Program-made: the position numbers and the translations under genes
Part shown: positions 42,414 to 50,883 of the stretch, piece after piece
How the letters are laid out: the number at the start of each line of letters is the position of its first letter
Position numbering within the stretch: the stretch's first letter is position 1
The notes under the pieces: model-generated
Databases searched by the model: none
The model's input: the letters and a program-made list of their open reading frames with translations, nothing else
Told to the model about the DNA's origin: nothing
Assembly (NCBI RefSeq): GCF_014212355.1
Contig: NZ_JACKXD010000006.1
Location: 62,001 to 126,000, forward strand
DNA length: 64,000 bases
Reading direction: 5' to 3'
Source of the DNA: Halobellus ruber
Lineage (GTDB): Archaea > Halobacteriota > Halobacteria > Halobacteriales > Haloferacaceae

Positions 42414-43636
42414 TGGCCGCGGGGAGTCCCCGGATCCTCGTCCCTGTCGGAGAATCCTCCACGTTCCGGAACACGGTGGCGTACGCCGTTCGAGAGGCCC
42501 GATCGGGCGCCGAAGCCGGCGACGGGACCGCGGCGGTCCACTTCGTGTCGCCCGCACGCGGGCGGATCACCGACGGCGACCTCAGCGACGACGCCGCCGT
42601 CGACCTCCTCGACCGGGCCGTCGTCTGGGCGCGCGAGGATCTCGACTACGACGAGGACGGTGACGGGCCCGACGTGGCGATCGAGACCGCCGTCGTCGGC
42701 GCCGACCGGTATCTGTTCAGCCCCAGCGACTACGCCGACGTGATGGTCGAGTACGCCGAGGAGTTCAACCTCGACCGCGTCGTCGTCGACCCCGAGTTCC
42801 AGCCCGGCGGGAACGCCCCGATGCTCCTGCCCTTCGAGCGGGAGCTCGCGCGGTCGGTTCTCACTGTCGAGGAGGCGCCCGTGGAGCGCCGGACCGCCCG
42901 GGTCCCGCTCGTCTCCCGGGTGACCCTCTCGAAGGGGGTCGTGACGTTCGGCGCCACCTACGCCTTCTACCTGCTGATCGCGGGCTCGCTCAGCCTCTTC
43001 AACCTCGCAACGGGGGCGCTGACCGCGCTTCTCGCGGCCGCAGCCTTCTCGAGCATCACCTTCGTCACCTCGCCGTCACCGCGCCGGACCGGGCTCCGGA
43101 TCGCCCGGATGCTGCTTTTCGTCCCGTATCTGGTCTGGGAGATCACCAAGGCCAACCTCTCGATCGCGTACATCATCCTCCACCCGTCGCTCCCGATCGA
43201 CCCCGAGATGCAGCGGTTCCGGGCGGCGGTCTGGGGCGGGCTTCCCGTGACGACGCTCGGGAACAGCATCACCCTCACGCCCGGCACCCTGACGGTCGAC
43301 GTCGGCCGCGACGGCCTCGACATCCACACGCTGACCGGCGACTCCCGCGAGGACCTCGCCGCCGGCGGGCTGGAGCGGGCGGTTCGGTTCGTGTTCTACG
43401 GGCGCTCGGGCGCCCGGATTCCGACCCCGGCCGAACGCGGGAGCATCACGGCCGTCGACGACGCGGGGGACGCCGAGAGCATCATCGTCGGCGCGGCCCC
43501 CGAAACGGCGGCGCCGGATCCCGAGACACCCACGGAGGACCCCGCCGACGCACGGCCGGAGGAGGCGACACCCGACGCCGACCCGGAGGCACCGTCGGCT
43601 GACGCGTCGCCCGACGCCCGGGAGGAGGTGGACTGA
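42413..43636 (+). CDS. mnhE: UspA-like domain fused to Mrp antiporter subunit E
   Basis: 407 residues. Residues 1-150 form a UspA-type fold (PRILVPVGESSTFRNTVAYA; then DRVVVDPEFQPGG and a final LTVEEAP). From about 170 the MnhE part begins with three or four helices (GATYAFYLLIAGSLSLFNL, LLAAAAFSSITFV, PYLVWEITKANLSIA) and GNSITLTPGTLTVDV, which is the family's C-terminal signature. An acidic Pro/Glu/Asp tail of ~50 residues ends it. The first gene of the nine-gene Mrp operon (42413-50870). Stop and next ATG overlap (TGATG). Confidence 0.88.
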   Translation: MAAGSPRILVPVGESSTFRNTVAYAVREARSGAEAGDGTAAVHFVSPARGRITDGDLSDDAAVDLLDRAVVWAREDLDYDEDGDGPDVAIETAVVGADRYLFSPSDYADVMVEYAEEFNLDRVVVDPEFQPGGNAPMLLPFERELARSVLTVEEAPVERRTARVPLVSRVTLSKGVVTFGATYAFYLLIAGSLSLFNLATGALTALLAAAAFSSITFVTSPSPRRTGLRIARMLLFVPYLVWEITKANLSIAYIILHPSLPIDPEMQRFRAAVWGGLPVTTLGNSITLTPGTLTVDVGRDGLDIHTLTGDSREDLAAGGLERAVRFVFYGRSGARIPTPAERGSITAVDDAGDAESIIVGAAPETAAPDPETPTEDPADARPEEATPDADPEAPSADASPDAREEVD

Positions 43637-43920
43637 TGGCGGCCTCGGGGGTCGTCCAGACGGTACTGCTGGGCGCCGCGGCGGCGTTCGTGCTCTTTGC
43701 GGTCGTGCTCGTCTACCGGATCGTCGCCGGCCCGACGATGCAGGACCGCGTCATCGCGGTCAACGGGATCGGGACCAACGCGGTGGTCGTGCTCGCGCTG
43801 CTCGCCGCCGCGCTCGACCAGCCCGGCTTCCTCGACATCGCCATCGTCTACGGACTCCTGAACTTCCTTATGAGCATCGCGATCTCGAAGTTCTCCGTCG
43901 AACGCGGCGGGGTGATCTGA
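43636..43920 (+). CDS. mnhF: Mrp cation/proton antiporter subunit F
   Basis: 94 residues, three helices: VVQTVLLGAAAAFVLFAVVLVYR, a loop with AGPTMQDRVIAVNGIGTN, and two more helices ending with LLNFLMSIAISKF. The AGPTxxDRxxAxNxxG loop is the hallmark of MnhF/MrpF. It begins at ATG 43636, overlapping the stop of the gene before it by one base. The subunit is small but needed for antiporter assembly; it lies between E and G as usual. Confidence 0.92.
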   Translation: MAASGVVQTVLLGAAAAFVLFAVVLVYRIVAGPTMQDRVIAVNGIGTNAVVVLALLAAALDQPGFLDIAIVYGLLNFLMSIAISKFSVERGGVI

Positions 43921-44232
43921 GTGACGATCACCGAGATCCTGATCGTGGCGCTCGTCGCCGCCGGGACCTTCTTCGGGCTCGTCGCGGTCGTGGGCATCAT
44001 CCGGCTTCCCGACCTCTACACCCGGGCACACGCGACATCGAAGAGCGACACCCTCGGGATCATCCTGACGCTCGGCGGCGTCGCCCTCGTGTTCGGGGCC
44101 GACCTCGCCGTCGTCAAGACGGTGCTTCTGGGGCTGTTCCTGTTTCTGACCAACCCCACGGCGGCCCACGCGATCACGCGGGCCGCCTACGACCAGGACA
44201 TCGCGCCCTGGACCACGGAGGGCGAGGAATGA
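43921..44232 (+). CDS. mnhG: Mrp cation/proton antiporter subunit G
   Basis: 103 residues from GTG 43921, immediately after the TGA of mnhF. Three helices; the family signature VVGIIRLPDLYTRAHATSKSDT (split here: GIIRLPDLYTRAHA and TSKSDTLG) lies after the first helix, and the last helix ends FLTNPTAAHAITRAAY. MnhG is a core subunit of the hetero-oligomeric antiporter. Its stop overlaps the next start by four bases (44229-44232). Confidence 0.92.
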   Translation: MTITEILIVALVAAGTFFGLVAVVGIIRLPDLYTRAHATSKSDTLGIILTLGGVALVFGADLAVVKTVLLGLFLFLTNPTAAHAITRAAYDQDIAPWTTEGEE

Positions 44233-44771
44233 CCTCCGACACCCTCGTTCTCGCGGCGGTGCTCACCTTCTCGGCGCTGAGCGCCGCTGCGGCGATCCTC
44301 CTCCGGGACGTGCTCAACGCCATCGTCGCGTTCGCGGCGTTCAGCTTCGGGATCGCGGCGGCGTGGGTGCTGCTCGCGGCGCCCGACGTCGCCCTCACCG
44401 AGGCCGCGGTCGGCGCCGGCATCACCACCGTCTTCTTCCTCGTGACCATCGCGAAGACGGTCCGCCCCGGCGGCGACCGGCTGTCCGAGCGGATCGAGTG
44501 GCGGTCTGTCGCGGTCGTGGCGATCCTCGTGGGGCTGCTGCTCACGACGGTCGGGTCGCTGCCGGCGGTCGGCGCCGCCGACGCCCCGGTCGCGACGTCG
44601 CCGGTCACCGACTACTACCTCGACAACGCCTACAGCGAGACCGGCGTGAAGAACGCCGTGACCGCCGTGCTGGCGGCGTACCGTGGGTTCGACACCTTCG
44701 GCGAGGCGACGGTGGTCATCGCGGCGGGGGTCGCGGTGCTTCTCGTGCTCCGACAGGAGGCGTACGTATGA
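44229..44771 (+). CDS. Mrp-associated subunit, DUF4040/MbhD-like
   Basis: 180 residues. The first half resembles MbhD/DUF4040 (a NuoJ-like region often fused to MnhA in bacteria): AAPDVALTEAAVGAGITTVFFL matches the conserved DxxLTExxVGxG block. The second half adds the MbhE-like extension with VTDYYLDNAYSETGVKN and a last helix. In bacterial Mrp it is the C-terminal part of MrpA; here it is a separate protein. It starts at ATG 44229 inside the stop region of mnhG. Confidence 0.85.
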   Translation: MTSDTLVLAAVLTFSALSAAAAILLRDVLNAIVAFAAFSFGIAAAWVLLAAPDVALTEAAVGAGITTVFFLVTIAKTVRPGGDRLSERIEWRSVAVVAILVGLLLTTVGSLPAVGAADAPVATSPVTDYYLDNAYSETGVKNAVTAVLAAYRGFDTFGEATVVIAAGVAVLLVLRQEAYV

Positions 44772-45253
44772 GCGGGGCCGACGAGGGGACGTACGTCGAG
44801 AGCACGATCATCATGACCACAGTCCGGGCGGTCGCGCCGTTCGTCTTCACCTTCGGGCTGTTCGTGATGTTCCACGGCGCCGACTCCGCGGGCGGCGGGT
44901 TCCAGGGCGGCGTGCTCGTCGCCGCCGCGGTGTTGCTCCTCGCGTTCGCGTTCGGGATCGAGTCGACCCGTGCGTGGCTCGCGGGATCGCTGATCCGGAC
45001 CGCGATCGCGGCCGGCGGTGCGACGTTCGCGGCCATCGGGCTGGGTGCGGTGGCGCTCGACGGCGCCTTCCTCGAGTACGTCGCCTACGGCGTCGACGCC
45101 ACGGGCGTGAAATACGGGATCGAACTCGTGGAACTCGGGATCGGCGCGGTCGTCTCCGGCGTCTTAGTCGGGCTGTTCTTCAGCCTCGCAAGCGGCGACT
45201 TCGAGCCGGCGACCGGCGTCGACGCCGACACCGAGGGGGGTGAGGAGGCGTGA
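44768..45253 (+). CDS. mnhB: Mrp cation/proton antiporter subunit B
   Basis: 161 residues with four helices. ESTIIMTTVRAVAPFVFTFGLFVMF leads into GADSAGGGFQGGVLVAAA, the MnhB signature (GHNxPGGGFxxG type, here HGADSAGGGFQGG). Later helices and the acidic C terminus are complete. ATG 44768 overlaps the previous stop (ATGA), and the TGA at 45251-45253 overlaps the GTG of mnhC. Part of the same polycistronic unit. Confidence 0.93.
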   Translation: MSGADEGTYVESTIIMTTVRAVAPFVFTFGLFVMFHGADSAGGGFQGGVLVAAAVLLLAFAFGIESTRAWLAGSLIRTAIAAGGATFAAIGLGAVALDGAFLEYVAYGVDATGVKYGIELVELGIGAVVSGVLVGLFFSLASGDFEPATGVDADTEGGEEA

Positions 45254-45609
45254 TCGACCTCCTCGTGACGCACTACAACTACCTCGCGGTGGTCGTGCTG
45301 GTCGGCATCGGACTGTACGGCATCACGGGGAGCCCAAACCTCGTGAAGAAGATCATCGGCCTGAACGTCTTCCAGGTCGGGATCTTCCTGTTTTTCGTCA
45401 CCAGCGGGTACGTCGAGGGCGCGGCGCCGCCGCTGCTCGGTCGGAGTCCCGGCCCATACGCCAGCCCACTGCCGCACGTGCTGATCCTCACCGCCATCGT
45501 CGTCGGCGTCAGCCTGACCGCGGTCGCGCTGGCGCTCGTGGTTCGGATCTACGAGGCCTACGGGACGCTCGACGAGGACGCGATCGAGGAGGTGCGGACC
45601 CGTGACTGA
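45250..45609 (+). CDS. mnhC: Mrp cation/proton antiporter subunit C (NuoK-like)
   Basis: 119 residues from GTG 45250. Three helices in the NuoK/MnhC pattern: YNYLAVVVLVGIGLYGITGS, LVKKIIGLNVFQVGIFLFFV (the GLxxxQxxxxLF block with conserved Asn), and HVLILTAIVVGVSLTAVALAL. MnhC relates to the NuoK subunit of complex I and has a membrane glutamate-like position. The start overlaps mnhB (GTGA), and its stop lies 8 bases after the GTG of the next gene. Confidence 0.93.
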   Translation: MIDLLVTHYNYLAVVVLVGIGLYGITGSPNLVKKIIGLNVFQVGIFLFFVTSGYVEGAAPPLLGRSPGPYASPLPHVLILTAIVVGVSLTAVALALVVRIYEAYGTLDEDAIEEVRTRD

Positions 45610-47152
45610 CGCCCTCCCGCTGCTCGTGGTCGTCCCGATCGTGTTCGCGCTCGGCCCGGTCGCAGTCGGGCAGGTTCGGCCGAACGCCGGGTGGGTCGCC
45701 GCCGTCGCGGCCGCGCTCGCCCACCTCGGGCTCTCCGTCAGCGTCCTCGGAACGGTCCTGGCTGCCGGCCGCACCTCATACGCGGTCGGCGGGTACGCGC
45801 CGCCGTTCGGCATCGAACTCGTCGCCGACGGGGTCTCGGCGACGCTCGTGGTGCTCGTCTCCGTGGTGACGATTGCGACCGTGGTCTACGCCCGGGCCGC
45901 AGGGCCCCGATCGAACACCTTCTACAGCGAACTGCTCATCCTGACCGCCGGGATCTCCGGGGTCGTGGTGACCGGCGACCTGTTCAACCTCTACGTGTTC
46001 CTGGAGATCACGGGGTTGGCGACCTACGCTCTGGTCGCCACCGGGCGGTCGCCCGCCGCGGCGCTGGCCAGCCTGAAGTACCTGCTCGTGGGCACCATCG
46101 GGGCGTCGCTGTACCTGCTGGGTGTGGGCTACCTCTACATCTCCACGGGCTCGCTGAACATGGCCGATCTCGCGGGGTTGCTTCCGGAGGTCGGCTACGG
46201 CTCGCCGACGGTCCTGACCGGGTTCGCGCTGATCGTGGTCGGCCTGAGCGTCAAGACCGCGCTGTTTCCGCTGCACACCTGGCAGCCGGACGCCTACGCG
46301 GAGTCGCCCGACAGCGTCACGGCGTACATCTCGGCGCTGGTCTCGACCGCGTCGGCGTACGCGCTGTTCCGGGTGACCTACGCGGTGTTCACCCCCGCGT
46401 TCGACGCCGCGGTCCCGTTCGCGCTCGATACCCTCGTGATCCTGGCGTCGGTCAGCGTGGTTGTCGGGTCCGTACTCGCGGTACTGCAGTCCGACCTCAA
46501 GCGGATGCTGGCGTACTCGTCGGTGTCGCAGTTCGGGCTCGTGGTCGCCGGCGTCGCGGTGGTCAACGAGACCGCGACCCTCGGCGGCTTGGTCCACCTC
46601 GTCGGCCACGGCGTGATGAAGGCGGGGCTGTTCGTCGCGGTCGGCGCGCTCGCGACGGTCGCCGGCGGACGTACCGTCGACGACCTCGCGGGGATGGCCG
46701 ACCGCGCGCCGATCGCGAGCGCGGCCTTTGCGGTGCTTGCGTTCGCCCTGGTCGGGGTGCCGCCCGCAGTCGGGTTCGCCGGCAAGTGGCACATCGTCCT
46801 CGGCGCTGTGGAGGCCGGCCGGTGGATCGTCGCGGGCGTCGCGGTCGTGAGCACCCTCCTGACGCTGGCGTACTTCGCCCGGGTGCTCGAACGGCTCTAC
46901 TTCCGGGACGCGCCGGCGCCCCCCGTTGCGGAACACCCCGACGCCGCGGCCGCAGCGGACGCGGACGCCGCGTTGACCGCCGACGGGAGCGGCTCCGCCG
47001 GTGACGCCGACGAACCCGCCGCGCCCCCGACCGTCTCGACGACGGCCCGGATCGTCGTCGTCGCCGCCGCGGTCGGGGCGGTCGTGCTCGGGGTGTTCGC
47101 GACCGATCTGATCTCCGTTCTCGAGCCCGTCGTGGAGGTGTCCTTCCGATGA
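45602..47152 (+). CDS. mnhD: Mrp cation/proton antiporter subunit D (first NuoN/L-type)
   Basis: 516 residues from GTG 45602; about 14 helices. Key proton-path residues are intact: Glu in LYVFLEITGLATYAL, Lys in GLSVKTALFPLHTWQPD, and the Lys of HGVMKAGLF. A 45-residue Ala/Asp-rich loop (about 435-480) precedes the last helix. Such subunits are paralogues of the complex I NuoL/M/N pumps and exchange Na+ for H+. It is the first of three paralogues in tandem. Stop at 47150-47152 overlaps the ATG of the next (47149). Confidence 0.93.
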   Translation: MTDALPLLVVVPIVFALGPVAVGQVRPNAGWVAAVAAALAHLGLSVSVLGTVLAAGRTSYAVGGYAPPFGIELVADGVSATLVVLVSVVTIATVVYARAAGPRSNTFYSELLILTAGISGVVVTGDLFNLYVFLEITGLATYALVATGRSPAAALASLKYLLVGTIGASLYLLGVGYLYISTGSLNMADLAGLLPEVGYGSPTVLTGFALIVVGLSVKTALFPLHTWQPDAYAESPDSVTAYISALVSTASAYALFRVTYAVFTPAFDAAVPFALDTLVILASVSVVVGSVLAVLQSDLKRMLAYSSVSQFGLVVAGVAVVNETATLGGLVHLVGHGVMKAGLFVAVGALATVAGGRTVDDLAGMADRAPIASAAFAVLAFALVGVPPAVGFAGKWHIVLGAVEAGRWIVAGVAVVSTLLTLAYFARVLERLYFRDAPAPPVAEHPDAAAAADADAALTADGSGSAGDADEPAAPPTVSTTARIVVVAAAVGAVVLGVFATDLISVLEPVVEVSFR

Positions 47153-49068
47153 GTGAAATCCTCTCTTTCAGGCCGCTGGCGGCGGTACTGCTCCCCGCCG
47201 TCGGCGTCCTGGCGATCGTCGCATCGCGCCGCAACCCCGACGTCCGCGAGGCGTTCACGATCCTCACCGCCCTGGCGACGTTCGGAACCGTCGCGAGCCT
47301 CGTGCCGGCGACGCTTTCGGGCGATGTCTACCTCACCCGCCTTGGGACGCTCGTCCCCGGGATCGAACTCACGCTGCGTGCCGACCCGCTGGGGATGATC
47401 TTCGCCCTCGTGGCCAGCCTGCTGTGGCTCGTCACCAGCTTCTACAGCATCGGGTATATGCGCGGGCTCGACGAGCACTCCCAGACCCGCTACTTCGCGG
47501 CGTTTGCGGGGAGCGTCGGCGCGGCGCTCGGGGTCTCCTTCGCGTCGAACCTGGTCTCGCTGTACGTGTTCTACGAACTGCTGACGGTCGCGACGTACCC
47601 GCTTGTCGCCCACGACGAAAGCGAGACCGCCCGGCAGGCCGGCCGGAAGTACCTCACCTACACCTTCGGCGGCGGCGTCGCGGTGCTCGCGGGGACGGTC
47701 CTGGTGTTCTGGACGACGGGCACGGTCGCGTTCACGCCCGGCGGGATCGCCGCCTTAGCGTCGGCGGACCCGGTCGTCGCCCGCGCGGCGTTCGCGCTGC
47801 TCGCCGGCGGGTTCGGCGTGAAGGCCGCGTTGATCCCGGTTCACTCGTGGCTTCCGGACGCGATGGTTGCGCCCACGCCGGTCTCGGGGCTGCTTCATGC
47901 GGTCGCGGTCGTCAAAAGCGGCGTGTTCGGGGTCGCAAGGGTCGTCCTCGACGTGTTCGGCCCCGAAACGGTCTCGGATCTCGGGGTCGGCCTCCCGCTC
48001 GCGACGGTCGCGGCGCTCACCATCCTGATCGCGAGCGTCATCGCGCTCCGGCAGGACAACCTCAAACGTCGGCTGGCGTACTCCACGATCAGCCAGCTCT
48101 CCTACATCGTGCTCGGGTTGGGGATCCTCTCGCCCGCGGCGATCGCCGGGGGGCTGCTCCACATCCCGGCGCACGCGTTCATGAAGCTCACCCTGTTCTT
48201 CTGTGCGGGCGCGATCCACGTGGAGACCCACACCGACAACATCAGCGAGATGGCCGGGATCGGCCGGCGGATGCCGGTCACGATGGCGGCCTTCGCGGTC
48301 GCAAGCGTCGGGATGGCGGGGCTGCCGCTCGTCGCGGGGTTCGTGAGCAAGTGGTACCTCCTGATCGGTAGCATCGACGCCGGGACCGCCGTGTTTGCGG
48401 GGGTGTTGTTCCTCTCGGGACTGCTGAACATCGGCTACTTCTGGCCGATCGTCTATCAGGCGTTCTTCCAGACGCCCGAGGATTCGGACGCCAAGCCGCT
48501 CGTCGAGTTCCCGCCGGGCGGCCGGCGCGTCCGCGCCGACGGCGGGGAACCGGTCGACGGCGACGACGGCGACGCGGAGGACGACGATCTCATCGACTCG
48601 GTCGGGTCGGAGCCGTCCGGCGACGGGTCGGCCGGCGATCGACCTACTGAACCCGACGCCGACCCCGGCGCCCTCATCGACACCTCGCCGGAGGGGACGG
48701 TCGAACCGGACGTCGACCCCTCCGAGGGCGAGAGCCGGGTCGAACTCGAGGCGAAAGTCGAAGACGAGTACGCGGTCGACAGGCACCCGAGCGACCACCT
48801 GGGTGAGGAGGGGGTCGGCGGCGACGGGGAAGCCGACGACAGCGACGAGTCGTCGCCGACCGAGGCCGTCGAGGCCGATCACCACGGCGGCGCGCCGGCG
48901 GGCGGTTGGGAGGCCCGCGGGTTCGGCGCCGAGACGACGTGGTTTATGCTCGGGCCGATCACCGTCGCGGCCGCGGGCGCCGTCGCGCTCGGGATCGCCC
49001 CGCGGGCGATGGTCTTTCTCGCGGTGATCCAGCGGGTCGTCCTCGACGTCACGGGGGTGGCGATCTGA
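47149..49068 (+). CDS. Mrp antiporter large subunit, second NuoL/M-type, with acidic insertion
   Basis: 639 residues. The transmembrane core keeps the Glu of LYVFYELLTVATYPL, Lys of GGFGVKAALIPVHSW and the later KSGVFGVARV and MKLTLFFC. A ~140-residue hydrophilic insertion (about 445-585) between late helices is extremely acidic (GDDGDAEDDDLID, EPDADPG, EGVGGDGEADDSD), with no counterpart in bacterial MnhD. A final helix follows (TTWFMLGPITVAAAG). It acts with the two neighbours in ion translocation. TGA/ATG overlap with the next gene. Confidence 0.9.
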   Translation: MSEILSFRPLAAVLLPAVGVLAIVASRRNPDVREAFTILTALATFGTVASLVPATLSGDVYLTRLGTLVPGIELTLRADPLGMIFALVASLLWLVTSFYSIGYMRGLDEHSQTRYFAAFAGSVGAALGVSFASNLVSLYVFYELLTVATYPLVAHDESETARQAGRKYLTYTFGGGVAVLAGTVLVFWTTGTVAFTPGGIAALASADPVVARAAFALLAGGFGVKAALIPVHSWLPDAMVAPTPVSGLLHAVAVVKSGVFGVARVVLDVFGPETVSDLGVGLPLATVAALTILIASVIALRQDNLKRRLAYSTISQLSYIVLGLGILSPAAIAGGLLHIPAHAFMKLTLFFCAGAIHVETHTDNISEMAGIGRRMPVTMAAFAVASVGMAGLPLVAGFVSKWYLLIGSIDAGTAVFAGVLFLSGLLNIGYFWPIVYQAFFQTPEDSDAKPLVEFPPGGRRVRADGGEPVDGDDGDAEDDDLIDSVGSEPSGDGSAGDRPTEPDADPGALIDTSPEGTVEPDVDPSEGESRVELEAKVEDEYAVDRHPSDHLGEEGVGGDGEADDSDESSPTEAVEADHHGGAPAGGWEARGFGAETTWFMLGPITVAAAGAVALGIAPRAMVFLAVIQRVVLDVTGVAI

Positions 49069-50870
49069 TGGCCGGCGTTGCCTTCGGGACCGGGCCGGCG
49101 ACCGTCCTCGCCTCGTCGGTGTCGTTGCCGACCGCGGACATCCCCGCGGTGGCGCCGCCGGCGTTCTTCGTGCTGGGGGCCGCGCTGCTGGCGCCGTTCC
49201 TGTCGCGGCGGGTCGGCCACGCGCTCGGGTTCGGGGCCACCGCCCTGGTCGCCGTCTGGTCGCTGCTGATGCCCGCGGGCACCTATCTCGCCGTCTCCTT
49301 CCTCGGGTTCGACGCCGTGCTGTTCAACGTCGACGCGTTCTCCCGGGTGATGGGGGTGATCTTCGGGCTGATCGGCGCCGCTGCGGTGCTGTACTCGTAC
49401 TCCTCGAATGCGCGGAGCCGCCAGACCGCCTTCGCCCTGGGCTACGTCGGCACCAGCCTCGGGGCGGTGTTCGCCGGTGACTGGCTCACGTTGCTCTTCT
49501 TCTGGGAGCTGATGGCCGTCACCTCGACGCTTCTGGTGTGGGACTACGGCGGCGAGGCGGTCCGGGCGGGCTTCCGGTACGCGATCTACCACGGCGTCGG
49601 CGGCAGCCTGCTGATGATCGCGGTCGTGTGGCACTACGTCGCGGTCGGGTCGTTCCTCTTCTCCGCCGCCGACGGCATCACCGCGGGCGCCCCGGCCGCA
49701 ATCGCCGCCGTCGGCATCGGCGTCAACGTCGGCTTCGTCGGGCTTCACACCTGGCTGCCCGACACCTACCCCCGGCCCCACGTCGCCGCGAGCGTGTTCC
49801 TGTCGGTGTACACCACCAAAACCGGCGTCTACGGCCTCGCGCGGGCGTTCCCCGACGGCAACCTCGCGATCGCGTACATGGGCGCGGCGATGGCGCTGGT
49901 CGGCGTCGTTTACGCCCTGCTCCAGAACGATATGCGCCGGCTGCTCTCGTATCACATCCAATCGCAGGTCGGCTATATGGTCGCCGGCGTCGGTGTCGGA
50001 ACCGCGCTGGCGACGGCGGGCGCGTTCGCCCACGTGTTCAACCACATCCTCTACAAGGCGCTTCTGTTTATGACCGCAGGCGTCGTGGTGGCCCGGACCG
50101 GCGAGGGGAACCTGAAGTACCTCGGCGGCCTGGGGCGGGCGCTGCCGGTGACCGCGTTCGCCTTTACCGTGGCGGCGCTGTCGATCAGCGGCTTCCCCGG
50201 GTTCAACGGGTTCGTGAGCAAGGGGATGATCACCGCGGCGGCGCACAAGGAACACCTCGACGGCATCTTCTACATCCTGCTCGCGGCGGGCGTGGGGACG
50301 TTCATGTCGTTCATCAAGTTCGGCTACTACGCGTTCCTGAAGGAGTCCTCCGGCACCTGGTCGGTCCAGCAGTCGGTCACCGGCCAGCGGATCGCGATGC
50401 TGGGCGTCGCGGGGCTGTGTGTCGTGCTCGGCCTGTTCCCCGACGCGCTGTTCGCGCTTTTACCCGGCAGTACCGCCGACGCCCACCCCTTCACCCTGGG
50501 GCACCTCGGGGAGGGCTTCGCGCTGGCGGCGCTGGGCGTCGTCGGATTTGCGATACTCAAGAAGCCGCTCTCGAAGGTCGGCCCGGGCGTCGACGTCGAC
50601 CGCGTGCTCGAACCGCTCACGTTCTACGGCGTCCGCGGCGTCGTCCGCGGGGCGACCGACCTGTTCGCCGCGGTCGACCACGGCGCAGTGTCGGCCACAC
50701 GCAGTGCGTTCGCGGCGGCGTCGGACCCCTACGGCGCGATCCGCGGGCCGCTGTCGGGGATCGTCGGCGGCGACGAGTCGCTCCGGGACGGCAGCCTCCG
50801 GGCCGGGATCGCCACGAGCGTGCTGCTCGTGATCGTCGTGCTGGCGGCGACGCTGGTCGGCCTGCTCTGA
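49068..50870 (+). CDS. Mrp antiporter large subunit, third NuoL/MnhA-type
   Basis: 600 residues. The glutamate of TLLFFWELMAVTSTLL and Lys in LSVYTTKTGVYGL and ILYKALLFM are present. The segment that normally reads VK...PLHTWLPDA is here GVNVGFVGLHTWLPDTY: the usual central lysine is replaced by asparagine and the proline by glycine. The C-terminal ~100 residues contain a long helix and two more helices, like the NuoL/MnhA tail. It is the last gene of the Mrp operon; it converges with coaBC 13 bases later. Confidence 0.9.
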   Translation: MAGVAFGTGPATVLASSVSLPTADIPAVAPPAFFVLGAALLAPFLSRRVGHALGFGATALVAVWSLLMPAGTYLAVSFLGFDAVLFNVDAFSRVMGVIFGLIGAAAVLYSYSSNARSRQTAFALGYVGTSLGAVFAGDWLTLLFFWELMAVTSTLLVWDYGGEAVRAGFRYAIYHGVGGSLLMIAVVWHYVAVGSFLFSAADGITAGAPAAIAAVGIGVNVGFVGLHTWLPDTYPRPHVAASVFLSVYTTKTGVYGLARAFPDGNLAIAYMGAAMALVGVVYALLQNDMRRLLSYHIQSQVGYMVAGVGVGTALATAGAFAHVFNHILYKALLFMTAGVVVARTGEGNLKYLGGLGRALPVTAFAFTVAALSISGFPGFNGFVSKGMITAAAHKEHLDGIFYILLAAGVGTFMSFIKFGYYAFLKESSGTWSVQQSVTGQRIAMLGVAGLCVVLGLFPDALFALLPGSTADAHPFTLGHLGEGFALAALGVVGFAILKKPLSKVGPGVDVDRVLEPLTFYGVRGVVRGATDLFAAVDHGAVSATRSAFAAASDPYGAIRGPLSGIVGGDESLRDGSLRAGIATSVLLVIVVLAATLVGLL

Positions 50871-50883
50871 GGCGCGCCCGCGC

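Noticed and set aside
45691..47004. Second frame inside the first Mrp large subunit
   Set aside because: Arg-rich shadow of the membrane-protein gene; codon pattern typical of the +1 frame in high-GC DNA.
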